Of a stretch of 64,000 nt of DNA, positions 15,235 to 23,651 are shown piece by piece; position 1 is the stretch's first letter; each line of letters opens with the position of its first letter. Below the pieces are notes generated by a model, which was not told where the DNA came from, ran no database searches, and was given only the letters and a program-made list of their open reading frames with translations. Source of the DNA: Mayfieldus profundus (GTDB lineage Bacteria > Actinomycetota > Thermoleophilia > Solirubrobacterales > 70-9); the NCBI GenBank assembly GCA_038040325.1, contig JBBPIM010000009.1, forward strand, positions 1 to 64,000. The letters run 5' to 3'. The position numbers and the translations under genes are program-made.

Positions 15235-17019
15235 TCAAGTTGCGACCCGGGCGACCTCCTCGATGCTGGTCAGCCCTGCCCGGACCTTGTCCAGCCCGTC
15301 CTCCTTGAGGGTGATCATCCCCTCCTCGCGGGCGACCTTTGCGATTTCCGCCTCGGTCTCCAGCCCCACCGCCATTTCCTTGATCCGCTCGCTCATCACC
15401 ATCACCGAGAACAGGCCGTTCCGGCCGCGGTAGCCGGTGGCGTTGCAGCGCGCGCAGCCGACCGGCTCGTACGCCTCGAGGTCGGCCCCGACCCTGAACC
15501 CGGCCTCCTCCAACGTCTTCTTGGGGATCATCACCCGCTTCTTGCAGTGGGAGCAGAGCTTGCGGGCGAGCCGCTGCGCGACGACGCAGTCCACCGCCGA
15601 CGCGGTGAGAAATGACTCGATTCCCATCTTTGCCAGCCGCGTGATCGCCCCCGGCGCGTCGTTGGTATGCAGGGTGCTGAGCATCATGTGGCCGGTCAGC
15701 GCGGACTCGATCGCGATCCGCGCGGTCTCGGCGTCGCGGATCTCGCCGACCATGATCACATCGGGGTCCGCGCGCAGGATCGAGCGCAGGCCGGTCGCGA
15801 AGGTCAATCCAGCCTTGCGGCTGACGCCGATCTGGCTGATCCCGGGGAGCCGGTACTCGACCGGGTCCTCGATCGTGATGATGTTGCGCTCGACTGCATT
15901 GAGCTCCTGCAGCGCCGCGTAGAGCGTGGTCGACTTGCCCGATCCGGTCGGCCCGGTTACCAACACCGCGCCATAGGCCTGCTGGAACGAGGCCTGGAAG
16001 CGCTCGCGGGTCTCGCCGTCCAGACCCAGGTCGTCGAGCGACAGCATCGCCTGCGACTTGTCGAGGATGCGAATCGCGGCACCCTCGCCTCGCTGGGTGG
16101 GAAGCGTGGTGATTCGCAGGTCGACCTTGCGGTCCTCCACGTTGACACTGACGCGGCCGTCCTGGGGAATCCGCTTCTCGGCGATGTCGAGGTCGCTCAT
16201 GATCTTCACCCGCGAGATCACCCCCGAGACCATCCGCTTCGGCACCCGCGCTGCCTCGCGCAGCACGCCGTCGACACGGAAGCGGACCCGCATCTCGTCC
16301 TCCTGCGGCTCGAAGTGGATGTCGGAGGCGCCGTCGTTGGTGGCCTGGCCGAGGATGCTGTAGACGAGCTTGATAACCGGGGCGTCCTCGGCCGAGGCCC
16401 GCAGGTCGGTGATCTCGGCTTCCTCGTCCTCGTCTGCCTCGTCGACCGCCTCGGTCACGGCCGAAGCAAGCGTGTTGAGGCGGCCGATCAGCGCGTCGAT
16501 GTCGTCCGACGCGGCCACCGCGACCTGGCAGCTGAGCCCGGTCGCCATCTGGATGTCGTCCACGGCGAGGACGTTGGCGGGATCGGCCATCGCCACCAGC
16601 AGCGTCTCCTTGTCGATGAAGCTGACCGGGACGGCCTGGTACCGGCGCGCAGAGCTGACCGAGACCAGGTTGGCCGCCCCCATGTCCACCTGGAAGGCCG
16701 AGAGGTCCACGTAGTCGAGGCCGTAGCGCTCCGCCATCGCCCGCGAGAGCTGGTCGGAGTTGATGATCCCCTCCTCGAGCAGCAGGGCCTCGGGGGGGCG
16801 GGCGGCGGAGCGCGACTCGCTGATCGCCCGCTCGACCCGCTCAGCCGTCACATAATTGAGCTCGACCAGCACGTCGGTGATGAAGGACGCCGAGTGGCCG
16901 CGATTCATTGGCGCGACGAGCCCCGGGGTTCCCGCGTCGTCCCCTTCCTCCGAGACGCGGGCGAGCGCGTCGTCGGACTGGACGGGCCTCAGATGGGTCG
17001 GGCGGTCATCTGGCGCCAC
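15235..17019 (-). CDS. pilB: Type IV pilus extension ATPase PilB
   Basis: 594 residues. The N-terminal MshEN/T2SSE-N region contains two helical blocks; the second, around ALLLEEGIINSDQLSRAMAE, resembles the c-di-GMP-binding MshEN repeat, though the leading RLG is not fully kept. The ATPase core has GPTGSGKSTTLYAAL, IEDPVEY, VGEIRDAETA and STLHTNDA. A zinc site is formed by CSHC and CARC near residues 505-540. Starts at GTG 17019. It powers pilin addition through PilC. Confidence 0.95.
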   Translation of the reverse strand: MAPDDRPTHLRPVQSDDALARVSEEGDDAGTPGLVAPMNRGHSASFITDVLVELNYVTAERVERAISESRSAARPPEALLLEEGIINSDQLSRAMAERYGLDYVDLSAFQVDMGAANLVSVSSARRYQAVPVSFIDKETLLVAMADPANVLAVDDIQMATGLSCQVAVAASDDIDALIGRLNTLASAVTEAVDEADEDEEAEITDLRASAEDAPVIKLVYSILGQATNDGASDIHFEPQEDEMRVRFRVDGVLREAARVPKRMVSGVISRVKIMSDLDIAEKRIPQDGRVSVNVEDRKVDLRITTLPTQRGEGAAIRILDKSQAMLSLDDLGLDGETRERFQASFQQAYGAVLVTGPTGSGKSTTLYAALQELNAVERNIITIEDPVEYRLPGISQIGVSRKAGLTFATGLRSILRADPDVIMVGEIRDAETARIAIESALTGHMMLSTLHTNDAPGAITRLAKMGIESFLTASAVDCVVAQRLARKLCSHCKKRVMIPKKTLEEAGFRVGADLEAYEPVGCARCNATGYRGRNGLFSVMVMSERIKEMAVGLETEAEIAKVAREEGMITLKEDGLDKVRAGLTSIEEVARVAT

Positions 17020-17037
17020 GGAAGACCTCGCCGGAGC

Positions 17038-17676
17038 CTAGGGGTGGTAGGTCGCCGCGGGACCGGCGTAGAGCGCGTCCCGCACGGCCTGGACGACGCT
17101 GGGCGGACCACGGAAGCCGTAGCTCACGCTCGCCGTCGGCGTGTCACCGCTCACCGCGCGCGGGCTGAGGACCACCAGCGCCGGCAGTTGGGTGACGTTG
17201 GCGCCCTGGGTCAACCAGGCGTAGCGCGAGATTTCGCTGGCCTTGGTGACGTAGACCGCGAGCGAGGGATCGGAGCGAAGCGTTTCCACCGAGCGGCGGA
17301 CCAGCCTGTCGTCGATGCCGCCCCCGCGGACGACGAGCAGCACGACCGCCTTGCCGCGCCCATAGGAGACCAAGAGGTCCCTGGGCAGACCGGGGCCGGG
17401 CACCATCTCGGCCGGCACGGGAGCGGCGACCGTCACCGTCGCGGCGGCAGGGGCCCCGGTCGACGTGCCGGTCGCGGTGGGTGCCGTGGCCGTCGGGGCG
17501 CCGGTCGTGCCGGTCGTGCCGGTGGCGGTGGTGCCGGTGGCGCTGGGCGGGGGTGTGGAGGCGGCCTCGTCGCCGCCGCCGCCCATCGACTTCATCAGGA
17601 ACAGGCCGCCGAGCAGGGCGAGCACGCCCAGCATGGCGAGCTGCACGGTGCGGTTCTCGTTGATCGCCTGTCTCAT
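17038..17676 (-). CDS. Membrane-anchored protein with thioredoxin-like C-terminal domain in the pilus cluster
   Basis: 212 residues: one TM helix near residues 12-30, a Thr/Ala/Pro/Gly-rich linker (about 35-90), then a compact domain with VVLLVVRGGGIDDRLVRRSVETLRSDPSLAVYVTKASE and QLPALVVLSPRA (both read in pieces of a thioredoxin-type fold with cis-Pro), but no CxxC. It is therefore not an active oxidoreductase. Placed between the PilX-like gene and pilB, 18 bp before pilB, it is probably a pilus-specific accessory factor. Family name unknown to me. Confidence 0.7.
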   Translation of the reverse strand: MRQAINENRTVQLAMLGVLALLGGLFLMKSMGGGGDEAASTPPPSATGTTATGTTGTTGAPTATAPTATGTSTGAPAAATVTVAAPVPAEMVPGPGLPRDLLVSYGRGKAVVLLVVRGGGIDDRLVRRSVETLRSDPSLAVYVTKASEISRYAWLTQGANVTQLPALVVLSPRAVSGDTPTASVSYGFRGPPSVVQAVRDALYAGPAATYHP

Positions 17677-17758
17677 CGCCTATAAAGAGTCGGCTCTAGG
17701 GGCGCCAAACTTGAGCGGCGCGGGGCGCGCGCCAGGCACGGTGCAAGCCCCGGCAGGG

Positions 17759-19099
17759 CTAGCAATTGGCGTCAGGCGTGCTGCCGGCCTGGCCGCACTC
17801 GACGAAGCGGTCGCGGGAAAAGACCTTCACGACCGTGACGGCGGGGTTCGGCATGCTGGGGTCGGAGAAGATCCGGGCCGATCCCCCGACGTCCAGCGTC
17901 TGGCCGAGGATCGCCCCCCAGTAGTCCGAGCTGCCCGAGACCGTGACATTGCAGCGCGGTGCATAGATCACGAACTCGTTGGCCGTGGCGCTGCCGGTCA
18001 TGTTGACGTTGCAGGTCGCTGTGTCGGAGCCGACCATGTAGATGCCGGGCAGCTCGAAGAGCCCGTGCGCGGGGTCCCAGCCGGTCGCCACGATGCTGGA
18101 GTTGCCGGTCACGTCGATCTGCGTTGCCGGGCTGGACAGGCCGCACGCCTCGGGAGAGTCGAAGAAGATCTGCACGTTCGTCCCCTGGGCCATGATCAGG
18201 TCGCTGTTGCCGCTCATGGTGAGCTGGCAGAAGACGTAGGGGAGACTGCCGCCGAGAGTGACCGTGCTCGTGCCGGTCATCGTCAGCGACCTGGTGGTGG
18301 GGTTCCAGGCCACGTTGCCGGTCTTGGGGTCCTGGCCGTTGCTGAGCCGCGCGTTGGAGTTGTTGGCAAGCGCGGCCGAGATGTCCACGATCGGGTAGGT
18401 CGAGTCGCCCTCGCTGATCGTGTAGCCGCTGCACTGGTACTCCTGGCCGACGAACTCGTCGCCCTCCCCGTGGCGGATGTTGCCGCAGATCGTCGTCGGG
18501 TTGGTCGCGGTGACGTTGCCGTTCGAGCCGGAGTCGGTGTAGATGCCCTTGCCGTTGCCGGTGTGGACGTTGAGCCAGTCGATGCCGACCGCGCGCTCGT
18601 TGCCGTAGATGTTGGAGCCGCTGACCGCCGAGGCGACGGTGGAGACGCGCCGCGAGACCCCGTCCGCGGTGCCGGTGGACACGATCGTGGTCTGGCTGCG
18701 GGTCTGGCCGTTGACGATCAAGTCGACCGCGGGCTTGACGCGGTAGCTGAAGGACGCGTTCCCAACGGTCCCGGTGTGCGCCGGGCACCAGCCGTCGCCA
18801 CTCGCCGCACCGGCGACGAGCGTGCCCGATTGATTGACCACGCACGGCGAGAAACTTGAGGTGCTGACCTTGTTCTGGCGCATGATCGCCTGCTGAACGC
18901 CGGCGTCGGCTGTGGCGACCGCCGTCTTGGAGTCCTGGTCGCGGCTGCTTCCGCTTTGCGAGGAGACGGAGGCAATCACGGCGGCCGCCGAGAACATGAA
19001 GCCGATCACAATCACCATCAGGACGGTGGGCATGGCATAACCACGCTCGCTGCGAACGAGTCCGTCCGGCACTCTCTCTCGGTGGCGCATTTCTCGCAT
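17759..19099 (-). CDS. PilX-like minor pilin with beta-rich repeat domain
   Basis: 446 residues. The leader RSERG precedes YAMPTVLMVIVIGFMFSAAA: a type IV pilin-like helix but without Glu at mature position 5, as in PilX/GspK-type minor subunits. The remaining ~390 residues are rich in Gly, Ser, Thr and Asn with short recurring beta-strand units (for example TGNSSIVAT, SGNSDLIM, SGSSDYWGA), suggesting a right-handed beta-helix displayed on the fibre. Several Cys pairs may be disulfides. It lies between the second PilT-like ATPase and the thioredoxin-like gene. Confidence 0.75.
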   Translation of the reverse strand: MREMRHRERVPDGLVRSERGYAMPTVLMVIVIGFMFSAAAVIASVSSQSGSSRDQDSKTAVATADAGVQQAIMRQNKVSTSSFSPCVVNQSGTLVAGAASGDGWCPAHTGTVGNASFSYRVKPAVDLIVNGQTRSQTTIVSTGTADGVSRRVSTVASAVSGSNIYGNERAVGIDWLNVHTGNGKGIYTDSGSNGNVTATNPTTICGNIRHGEGDEFVGQEYQCSGYTISEGDSTYPIVDISAALANNSNARLSNGQDPKTGNVAWNPTTRSLTMTGTSTVTLGGSLPYVFCQLTMSGNSDLIMAQGTNVQIFFDSPEACGLSSPATQIDVTGNSSIVATGWDPAHGLFELPGIYMVGSDTATCNVNMTGSATANEFVIYAPRCNVTVSGSSDYWGAILGQTLDVGGSARIFSDPSMPNPAVTVVKVFSRDRFVECGQAGSTPDANC

Positions 19100-19189
19100 G
19101 GGCCTCCCTGGGGCATCGGCGCGCGGCGGGTCCGCCTTGAAGAAGGCCCCTACTTTTGCGCCGAACCTTCGTCCGGCCCGGGCGCGGAT

Positions 19190-20344
19190 CTACTGCGGGG
19201 ACTGCGAGGACAGGCCGGGCACCGAGGTGCCGTCGCCGTTGCCCGTCAGCTGCTCGATGCCGCTGGCGCGCTCGCCGCGCGCGTCGAGCATGAGCTTGAA
19301 GTCGTGCCTGCTGGAGGCGTATTCGAGCGCCACCTCCTCGGTGATCACGCCATCCATCACGTAGGCGAGGAGGGCCTGGTCGAAGGTCTGCATGCCGTAG
19401 AAGGAGCCCTCGGCGATCACCTCGCTGATCTTCCCGGTCTCCTCCGGGTTGAGGATCAGGTCCTCTACGCGACCGGTTGAGACGAGGATCTCGGCGCACG
19501 CGATGCGCCCTTCGCCGTTTGCCCGCGGCACCAGGCGCTGGGAGATCGCCGCCCTCAGAGTCGAGGCCAGCATCACCCGCGCCTGCTGCTGCAGGTGCGG
19601 AGGGAAGAAGTCGATTATGCGGTTGATCGTCTCGGTGGCGTCGAGGGTGTGAAGCGTGGAGAGCACGAGGTGACCGGTCTCCGCCGCCGACAGCGCGGTC
19701 CGCACCGTCTCCTCGTCGCGCATCTCGCCGATCAGGATCACGTCGGGGTCCTGGCGCAGCACCCGCCGCATCGCGCGCGCAAAGCTCTCGGTGTCGACCC
19801 CGACCTCGCGCTGGTTGATGATCGACTCCTTGTCGCGGTGCAGGTACTCGATCGGGTCCTCGAGGGTGACGATGTGCCGGGCCCGGGTCGAGTTCATGTG
19901 GTCGATCATCGCCGCCAGGGTCGTGGACTTCCCCGATCCGGTGGTCCCGGTCAGGAGGATGATTCCGCGCGGCTCCTCGGCCAGGTTGCGGACCACGTCG
20001 GGCAGCATGAGCTCCTCGATCGTCTTGACCTGGAACGGGATCACACGACATGCGATCGAGACCGAGCCGCGCTGGCGGAAGGCGTTGACGCGGAATCGCG
20101 AAAGGCCTCGGATCGCATGGGCGAAGTCGGCCTCGCCGACCTCGGCGAACTCCTTGCGCAGCTTCTCCTCGCGAAGGATCATCTCCAGCGACCGCTCGGT
20201 GTCCTCGGGGCGCAGGGGCTCGGCGCCTTCGAGCGGCCGAAGCAGGCCGTCCACGCGCACGATCGGAGGCGAGCCGACCTTCACGTGAAGGTCCGACCCG
20301 CCCATCTCGACGACCTGGCGCAGGGCAGATTCGATGTTGAACAT
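19190..20344 (-). CDS. Second PilT-like ATPase (PilU-like)
   Basis: 384 residues with all ATPase motifs: GTTGSGKSTT, LEDPIEY, IGEMRDEETV and STLHTLDA. In place of the PilT hallmark AIRNLIRE it reads RVEDLILNPEETG, so it is a diverged paralogue, comparable with PilU or other accessory retraction ATPases. The C-terminal 20 residues are Ser/Gly-rich. It opens the ATPase part of the cluster and is about 5 kb from pilT, too distant in sequence for a recent duplication. Confidence 0.9.
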   Translation of the reverse strand: MFNIESALRQVVEMGGSDLHVKVGSPPIVRVDGLLRPLEGAEPLRPEDTERSLEMILREEKLRKEFAEVGEADFAHAIRGLSRFRVNAFRQRGSVSIACRVIPFQVKTIEELMLPDVVRNLAEEPRGIILLTGTTGSGKSTTLAAMIDHMNSTRARHIVTLEDPIEYLHRDKESIINQREVGVDTESFARAMRRVLRQDPDVILIGEMRDEETVRTALSAAETGHLVLSTLHTLDATETINRIIDFFPPHLQQQARVMLASTLRAAISQRLVPRANGEGRIACAEILVSTGRVEDLILNPEETGKISEVIAEGSFYGMQTFDQALLAYVMDGVITEEVALEYASSRHDFKLMLDARGERASGIEQLTGNGDGTSVPGLSSQSPQ

Positions 20345-20389
20345 CGCAGGGTTTATCGGGAGTGGGCGCGCAAGCCTTTAGGCGCGCGG

Positions 20390-20779
20390 CTAGACGGCGC
20401 AGCTGGGCTGGGCCCCGCAGACCATGTAGGCGGAGGCCACGAAGGTCAGCAGCGGCACGTTGACGCCGGCGAATCCGGCCAGGGCGAGCGTCGAGTAGGC
20501 GGCCGGGCCGCTCGCCTCGGTGCGCCGCATGGCCACCAGCCAGGCGATCCCGAGCGCCCCGAAGAAGCGCAGCTGCAGGTCGCTGATCGAGTGCATGCTG
20601 GTGACGCCGCTGGGTGTGAGGTAGAGCACCAGCCCCGACGCGATCCCGACCAGGAACACGAAGCCGACGCTTTCCCAGTCGATCTCCACGCGGGACCTCG
20701 CCGCGAGCCATGCCGCGAGGCCGAGCACCGCGAACACTCCGTACCACCAGATCACGAAGTTGAGACTTCCCTGTCCCAC
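20390..20779 (-). CDS. Small four-TM membrane protein upstream of the pilT-like gene
   Basis: About 129 residues (GTG 20779; GTG 20755 with AGGGAAG 10 nt upstream is equally plausible). Four hydrophobic helices: WYGVFAVLGLAAWLAA, VGFVFLVGIASGLVLYL, LRFFGALGIAWLVAM and VNVPLLTFVASAYMV. No catalytic motif is visible. It is 45 bp ahead of, and co-directional with, the PilT-like ATPase. A longer frame to 20896 has arginine-rich sequence unlike a real N-terminus. Function unknown. Confidence 0.65.
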   Translation of the reverse strand: MGQGSLNFVIWWYGVFAVLGLAAWLAARSRVEIDWESVGFVFLVGIASGLVLYLTPSGVTSMHSISDLQLRFFGALGIAWLVAMRRTEASGPAAYSTLALAGFAGVNVPLLTFVASAYMVCGAQPSCAV

Positions 20780-20995
20780 GCGCTTCCGATCGGCTCGCAC
20801 GCGGCGCCCCTTGAGCGTGCCTGGCGACCCTCGACGGGGCGCTTCCCGATTAGTGATGAGCAGCGCCGGAGGATTTTCAGGCACGCCGCACCGCACCTTG
20901 CGGGCCCCCCGTCTGTTGCTACGGGAAACGGAAGGGCCGCCAGGGGCTGGCCGGAGACGGCGCGCGGCTCTGCAAGAGCAACGGAGGAGTCAAGG

Positions 20996-21517
20996 ATGAG
21001 CAAGCTCAGAAGGGCTCGACCCTCGCCTGCGATGGTCGTGTCGGTAATCGCCCTCGTGGCCGCGCTGGCCGGAACCGCGTATGCCGCCAAGATCAACGGC
21101 GGGTCGATCGTCAGGCAGTCGATCGGTGGCGGCAAGCTGAAGAAGAACACCCTGTCCGGCTTCCAGATCAAAACCTCGAAGCTCGGCACGGTGCCGGCCG
21201 CGAAGCGCGCCACCCACACCTACTGGGCGGTGGTCAACAACCCTGGCGGCGGCTCCAACGCGAGCCTCGTTCGCAGCAGCGACGCCCGGACCAGCGTGCT
21301 GGAGTCCGGCGGGGCAGTCGTGGTCACTTTCCCGGCCGTCGTGTCGGGCTGCGCCAACGTGGCCGGCAAGAACAACTCCGCCACAGGCAACCCGCCGGCC
21401 GGATTCGCGCAGACGAACAGCTCGCCGACCAGCGCCAGCTCGATCGAGGTTCGCACCCGCGACGACACCGGCGCCAACGTCGACGGCGATTTCCACCTGA
21501 TCGTCATCTGCCCCTAG
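20996..21517 (+). CDS. Secreted protein of a Solirubrobacterales-type paralogous family
   Basis: 173 residues. The N-terminus SPAMVVSVIALVAALAGTAY is a signal/anchor characteristic of many secreted proteins of Thermoleophilia, followed by an IRxxSIxxGxL-like repeat (GGSIVRQSIGGGKLKKNTL) and a small beta-type domain with one Cys pair (SGCANV, VICP). ATG 20996 has GGAGG 8 nt upstream. The open frame extends far upstream in shadow of the pilT-like gene, but only this part has a ribosome site and signal peptide. Function unknown; it is extracellular by prediction. Confidence 0.85.
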   Translation: MSKLRRARPSPAMVVSVIALVAALAGTAYAAKINGGSIVRQSIGGGKLKKNTLSGFQIKTSKLGTVPAAKRATHTYWAVVNNPGGGSNASLVRSSDARTSVLESGGAVVVTFPAVVSGCANVAGKNNSATGNPPAGFAQTNSSPTSASSIEVRTRDDTGANVDGDFHLIVICP

Positions 21518-21527
21518 ACGGCCACGC

Positions 21528-22154
21528 CTAGGCTCGGGGCTTCCTCCACATTCTTCGTTGGAGGGGGCCCCCGCCGGGCATGCGAAAGGTGCCGACGACC
21601 TCGAAACCGTTTCGCTCGTACAGCGCCCGGTTGCGCTCGGTGCTGGCCTCCAGGTATGCGGGGATGCCCTCGCGGTCGCAGAGCTCCAGCACGGGCCACA
21701 TCAAGGCGCTGCCGAGGCCACGGCCCTGGTGCAGGGGCTCGGCGCCCAGGTAATGCAGATACCAATGAGGTGGCCGGCGCGGATGAAGGCTCTCGGCGCG
21801 CAGCTGGTGGCGCGCCGCCCACGGCAGCCGGGCTCCGAACACCCTGGCCATGGCCGGCGCCGTGCGCAGCGCGGTCGCCAGCGGAATCTGCCAGTGGCCG
21901 GGGGGCGCCCAAACCGCCGCGGCGGCGCCTTCGCCGGACACCCAGACCTCGTTGCGATGCTCGGTGACCGTCGCCAGCTCGGTGTCGAAGAACCGCTCCA
22001 AGCGGGCTTGCCGCTCGTCGCGCTGCGCGCCGCTGGGCAGTACCCACCTCCAGGCGGGGTCGTCGGCAAAGGCAGCCGCGAGCGCCGCGGACGCGCCCGC
22101 AAGATCGGCCGCCCCCGCGTTGCGAACCTCGAACTCACGAATGCCCGGCACCAC
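21528..22154 (-). CDS. GNAT-family N-acetyltransferase
   Basis: 208 residues with the GNAT acetyl-CoA loop HQGRGLGSALM (pattern Q/RxxGxG/A) around residues 143-153 and the C-terminal LEASTERNRALYERNGFEVV. The N-terminus VRNAGAADLAGASAAL fits the family. Substrate unknown. The first codon of GTG-GTG at 22152-22154 is only 6 nt from a TAGGCT -10-like element, suggesting a leaderless mRNA. It ends 10 bp from the convergent secreted protein gene. Confidence 0.9.
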   Translation of the reverse strand: MVPGIREFEVRNAGAADLAGASAALAAAFADDPAWRWVLPSGAQRDERQARLERFFDTELATVTEHRNEVWVSGEGAAAAVWAPPGHWQIPLATALRTAPAMARVFGARLPWAARHQLRAESLHPRRPPHWYLHYLGAEPLHQGRGLGSALMWPVLELCDREGIPAYLEASTERNRALYERNGFEVVGTFRMPGGGPLQRRMWRKPRA

Positions 22155-22160
22155 CCGCCG

Positions 22161-22166
22161 AGCCTA
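22161..22166 (-). promoter_or_regulatory. -10-like TAGGCT before the GNAT gene
   Basis: Minus strand GATAGGCT, 6 nt before GTG 22154. One of a recurrent set of such elements just upstream of starts in this window. No clear -35. Confidence 0.45.
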
Positions 22167-22225
22167 TCCTGGGGCGACCCTGGGCGAGGCCGCCCCGGGC
22201 CGGACATGGTGAAGGCGGCCCCGAG

Positions 22226-22310
22226 CCGAGTAGGTCGGAATAACGAGGAGGCGGTTCAGACCCGAGCAGGGTCGGAATAACGAGGAGGCGGTTCAGAGCC
22301 GAGCAGGTCG
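22226..22310. repeat. Tandem 36-37 bp repeat, about 2.4 copies
   Basis: Units begin CCGAG(T/C)AGG and continue GTCGGAATAACGAGGAGG and CGGTTCAGA. Full copies at 22226-22261 and 22262-22298 differ at a few positions; a truncated third begins at 22299. Non-coding, located between the GNAT promoter and the sigA 3' hairpin. Confidence 0.85.
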
Positions 22311-22319
22311 TGGGACGCA

Positions 22320-22373
22320 GGCCGGCCGGCGCCGCGAGCGTAGTGGGTGCCTACGTGAGCAAGCCGGCCGGCC
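22320..22373 (-). terminator. Long nested hairpin downstream of sigA
   Basis: Arms GGCCGGCCGGC (22320-22330) and GCCGGCCGGCC (22363-22373) are exact complements of 11 bp. Between them CGTAG and CTACG form an inner 5-bp stem. It lies about 35 nt after the sigA stop. Without a T-tract it is an untypical terminator; a processed or protective 3' structure is possible. Confidence 0.55.
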
Positions 22374-22406
22374 GAGGACCGCGAGATGCGACGGCTATGA
22401 GCCGCC

Positions 22407-23513
22407 TCACGCGACTTCGCGGAGTTTTTGTGCTTCGGCGAGGGATTGCAGCTTCTTCAGCGACTGGTTCTCGATCTGGCGGATGCGCTCGCGGGTGACG
22501 TTGAAGGTCCGCCCCACCTCGTCGAGGGTGCGCGGATGCTCGCCGCCGAGCCCGTAGCGCAGCTCCAGCACGCGCCGCTCGCGGTAGGAGAGGTTCTCCA
22601 GCGCCTCCTTCAGCGCCTCCTTGGTGAGCAGGTCGGCCGCGCGTTCGAAAGGCGACTCGGCCTTCTCGTCGGCGATGAACTGCCCGAACTCGGACTCCTC
22701 CTCGTCGCCGACCGGCTTCTCCAGCGAGACCGGCGCCTGGGCGGAGCGCTTGATCGAGTCGACCTCCTCCGGGTCGATCCCGGTCACCTCGGCGATCTCC
22801 TCGGGGGTGGGCTCGCGGCCCAGCTCCGTGACCAGCTTGCGCTCGGCGCGGCCGATCTTGTTGAGCTTCTCGACGACGTGGACGGGAATGCGGATCGTGC
22901 GGGCCTTGTCGGCGAGCGCACGCGCGATCGCCTGGCGGATCCACCAGGTCGCGTAGGTGGAGAACTTGAAGCCCTTGCGGTAGTCGAACTTCTCGGCCGC
23001 GCGAACCAGGCCCAGCGTTCCCTCCTGGATCAGGTCGAGGAAGGGCAGTCCCTGGTTGCGGTAGTTCTTGGCGATCGAGACCACCAGCCGCAGGTTGGAC
23101 TCGACCATCTTCTGCTTTGCGTCGAGGTCACCGCGCTCGATGCGCTTCGCCAGGTCGACCTCCTCCTGGGCGGTCAGCAGCCGCACTTTGCCGATGTCCT
23201 TGAGGAACAGCTGTAGGGAATCGGTGGTCATGTCCGGCTTCAGGTCCAGCGTCTGCTTCTGGCGACGCCGGCCCCGCTTGCCAGTTTCGGCGGGCTCCGC
23301 GTCCGGGCTCGGCTTCTGAGCGGGGTCGACGTCCTCGACCAGCTCGATGCCCGACTTCTCGAGGTGCCCGTAGAGGTCCTCGACGTCGGACTCGTCGAGG
23401 TCGACCTCGGAGACGGCGGAGGCGACGTCGCCGAAAGTGAGCACGCCGAGCTGCTGCCCCTTCGTGACGAGGCCCTTTACCTCTTCAAGCTCCTGAAGTT
23501 CTGCTACCAGCAT
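22407..23513 (-). CDS. rpoD: Primary RNA polymerase sigma factor RpoD/SigA
   Basis: 368 residues. Region 1.2 SLQLFLKDIGKVRLL, region 2 FLDLIQEGTLGLVRAAEKFD and FSTYATWWIRQAIARAL, region 3 TPEEIAEVTG, and region 4 LSYRERRVLELRYGL with the helix-turn-helix TLDEVGRTFNVTRERIRQIE are complete, so it reads both -35 and -10 elements. The N-terminal extension is short and charged, as in many actinobacterial housekeeping sigmas. It has a long leader and a strong promoter that also carries an inverted repeat and a LexA-type box. Confidence 0.96.
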   Translation of the reverse strand: MLVAELQELEEVKGLVTKGQQLGVLTFGDVASAVSEVDLDESDVEDLYGHLEKSGIELVEDVDPAQKPSPDAEPAETGKRGRRRQKQTLDLKPDMTTDSLQLFLKDIGKVRLLTAQEEVDLAKRIERGDLDAKQKMVESNLRLVVSIAKNYRNQGLPFLDLIQEGTLGLVRAAEKFDYRKGFKFSTYATWWIRQAIARALADKARTIRIPVHVVEKLNKIGRAERKLVTELGREPTPEEIAEVTGIDPEEVDSIKRSAQAPVSLEKPVGDEEESEFGQFIADEKAESPFERAADLLTKEALKEALENLSYRERRVLELRYGLGGEHPRTLDEVGRTFNVTRERIRQIENQSLKKLQSLAEAQKLREVA

Positions 23514-23651
23514 CCTTGTCCCTTAGTCCGTTTCCCTTGCGTGGAAAATTCAGTCCGCGAGCGTCCCTTTGAGCCGCAAAAACGCGGACCGAGAACTGGA
23601 TCCGCGATTCGTGCTGCTCCCGCCGGTCTTGCCGGCTGCTCTCAAACGTCA

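Noticed and set aside
17772..20747. A 991-residue minus-strand open frame
   Set aside because: Shadow of the PilX-like and PilT-like genes in another frame; no domain and no start signal.
19595..20995. Long plus-strand extension of the secreted protein at 20996
   Set aside because: Antisense to the PilT-like ATPase; the ribosome site and signal peptide both fix the start at 20996.
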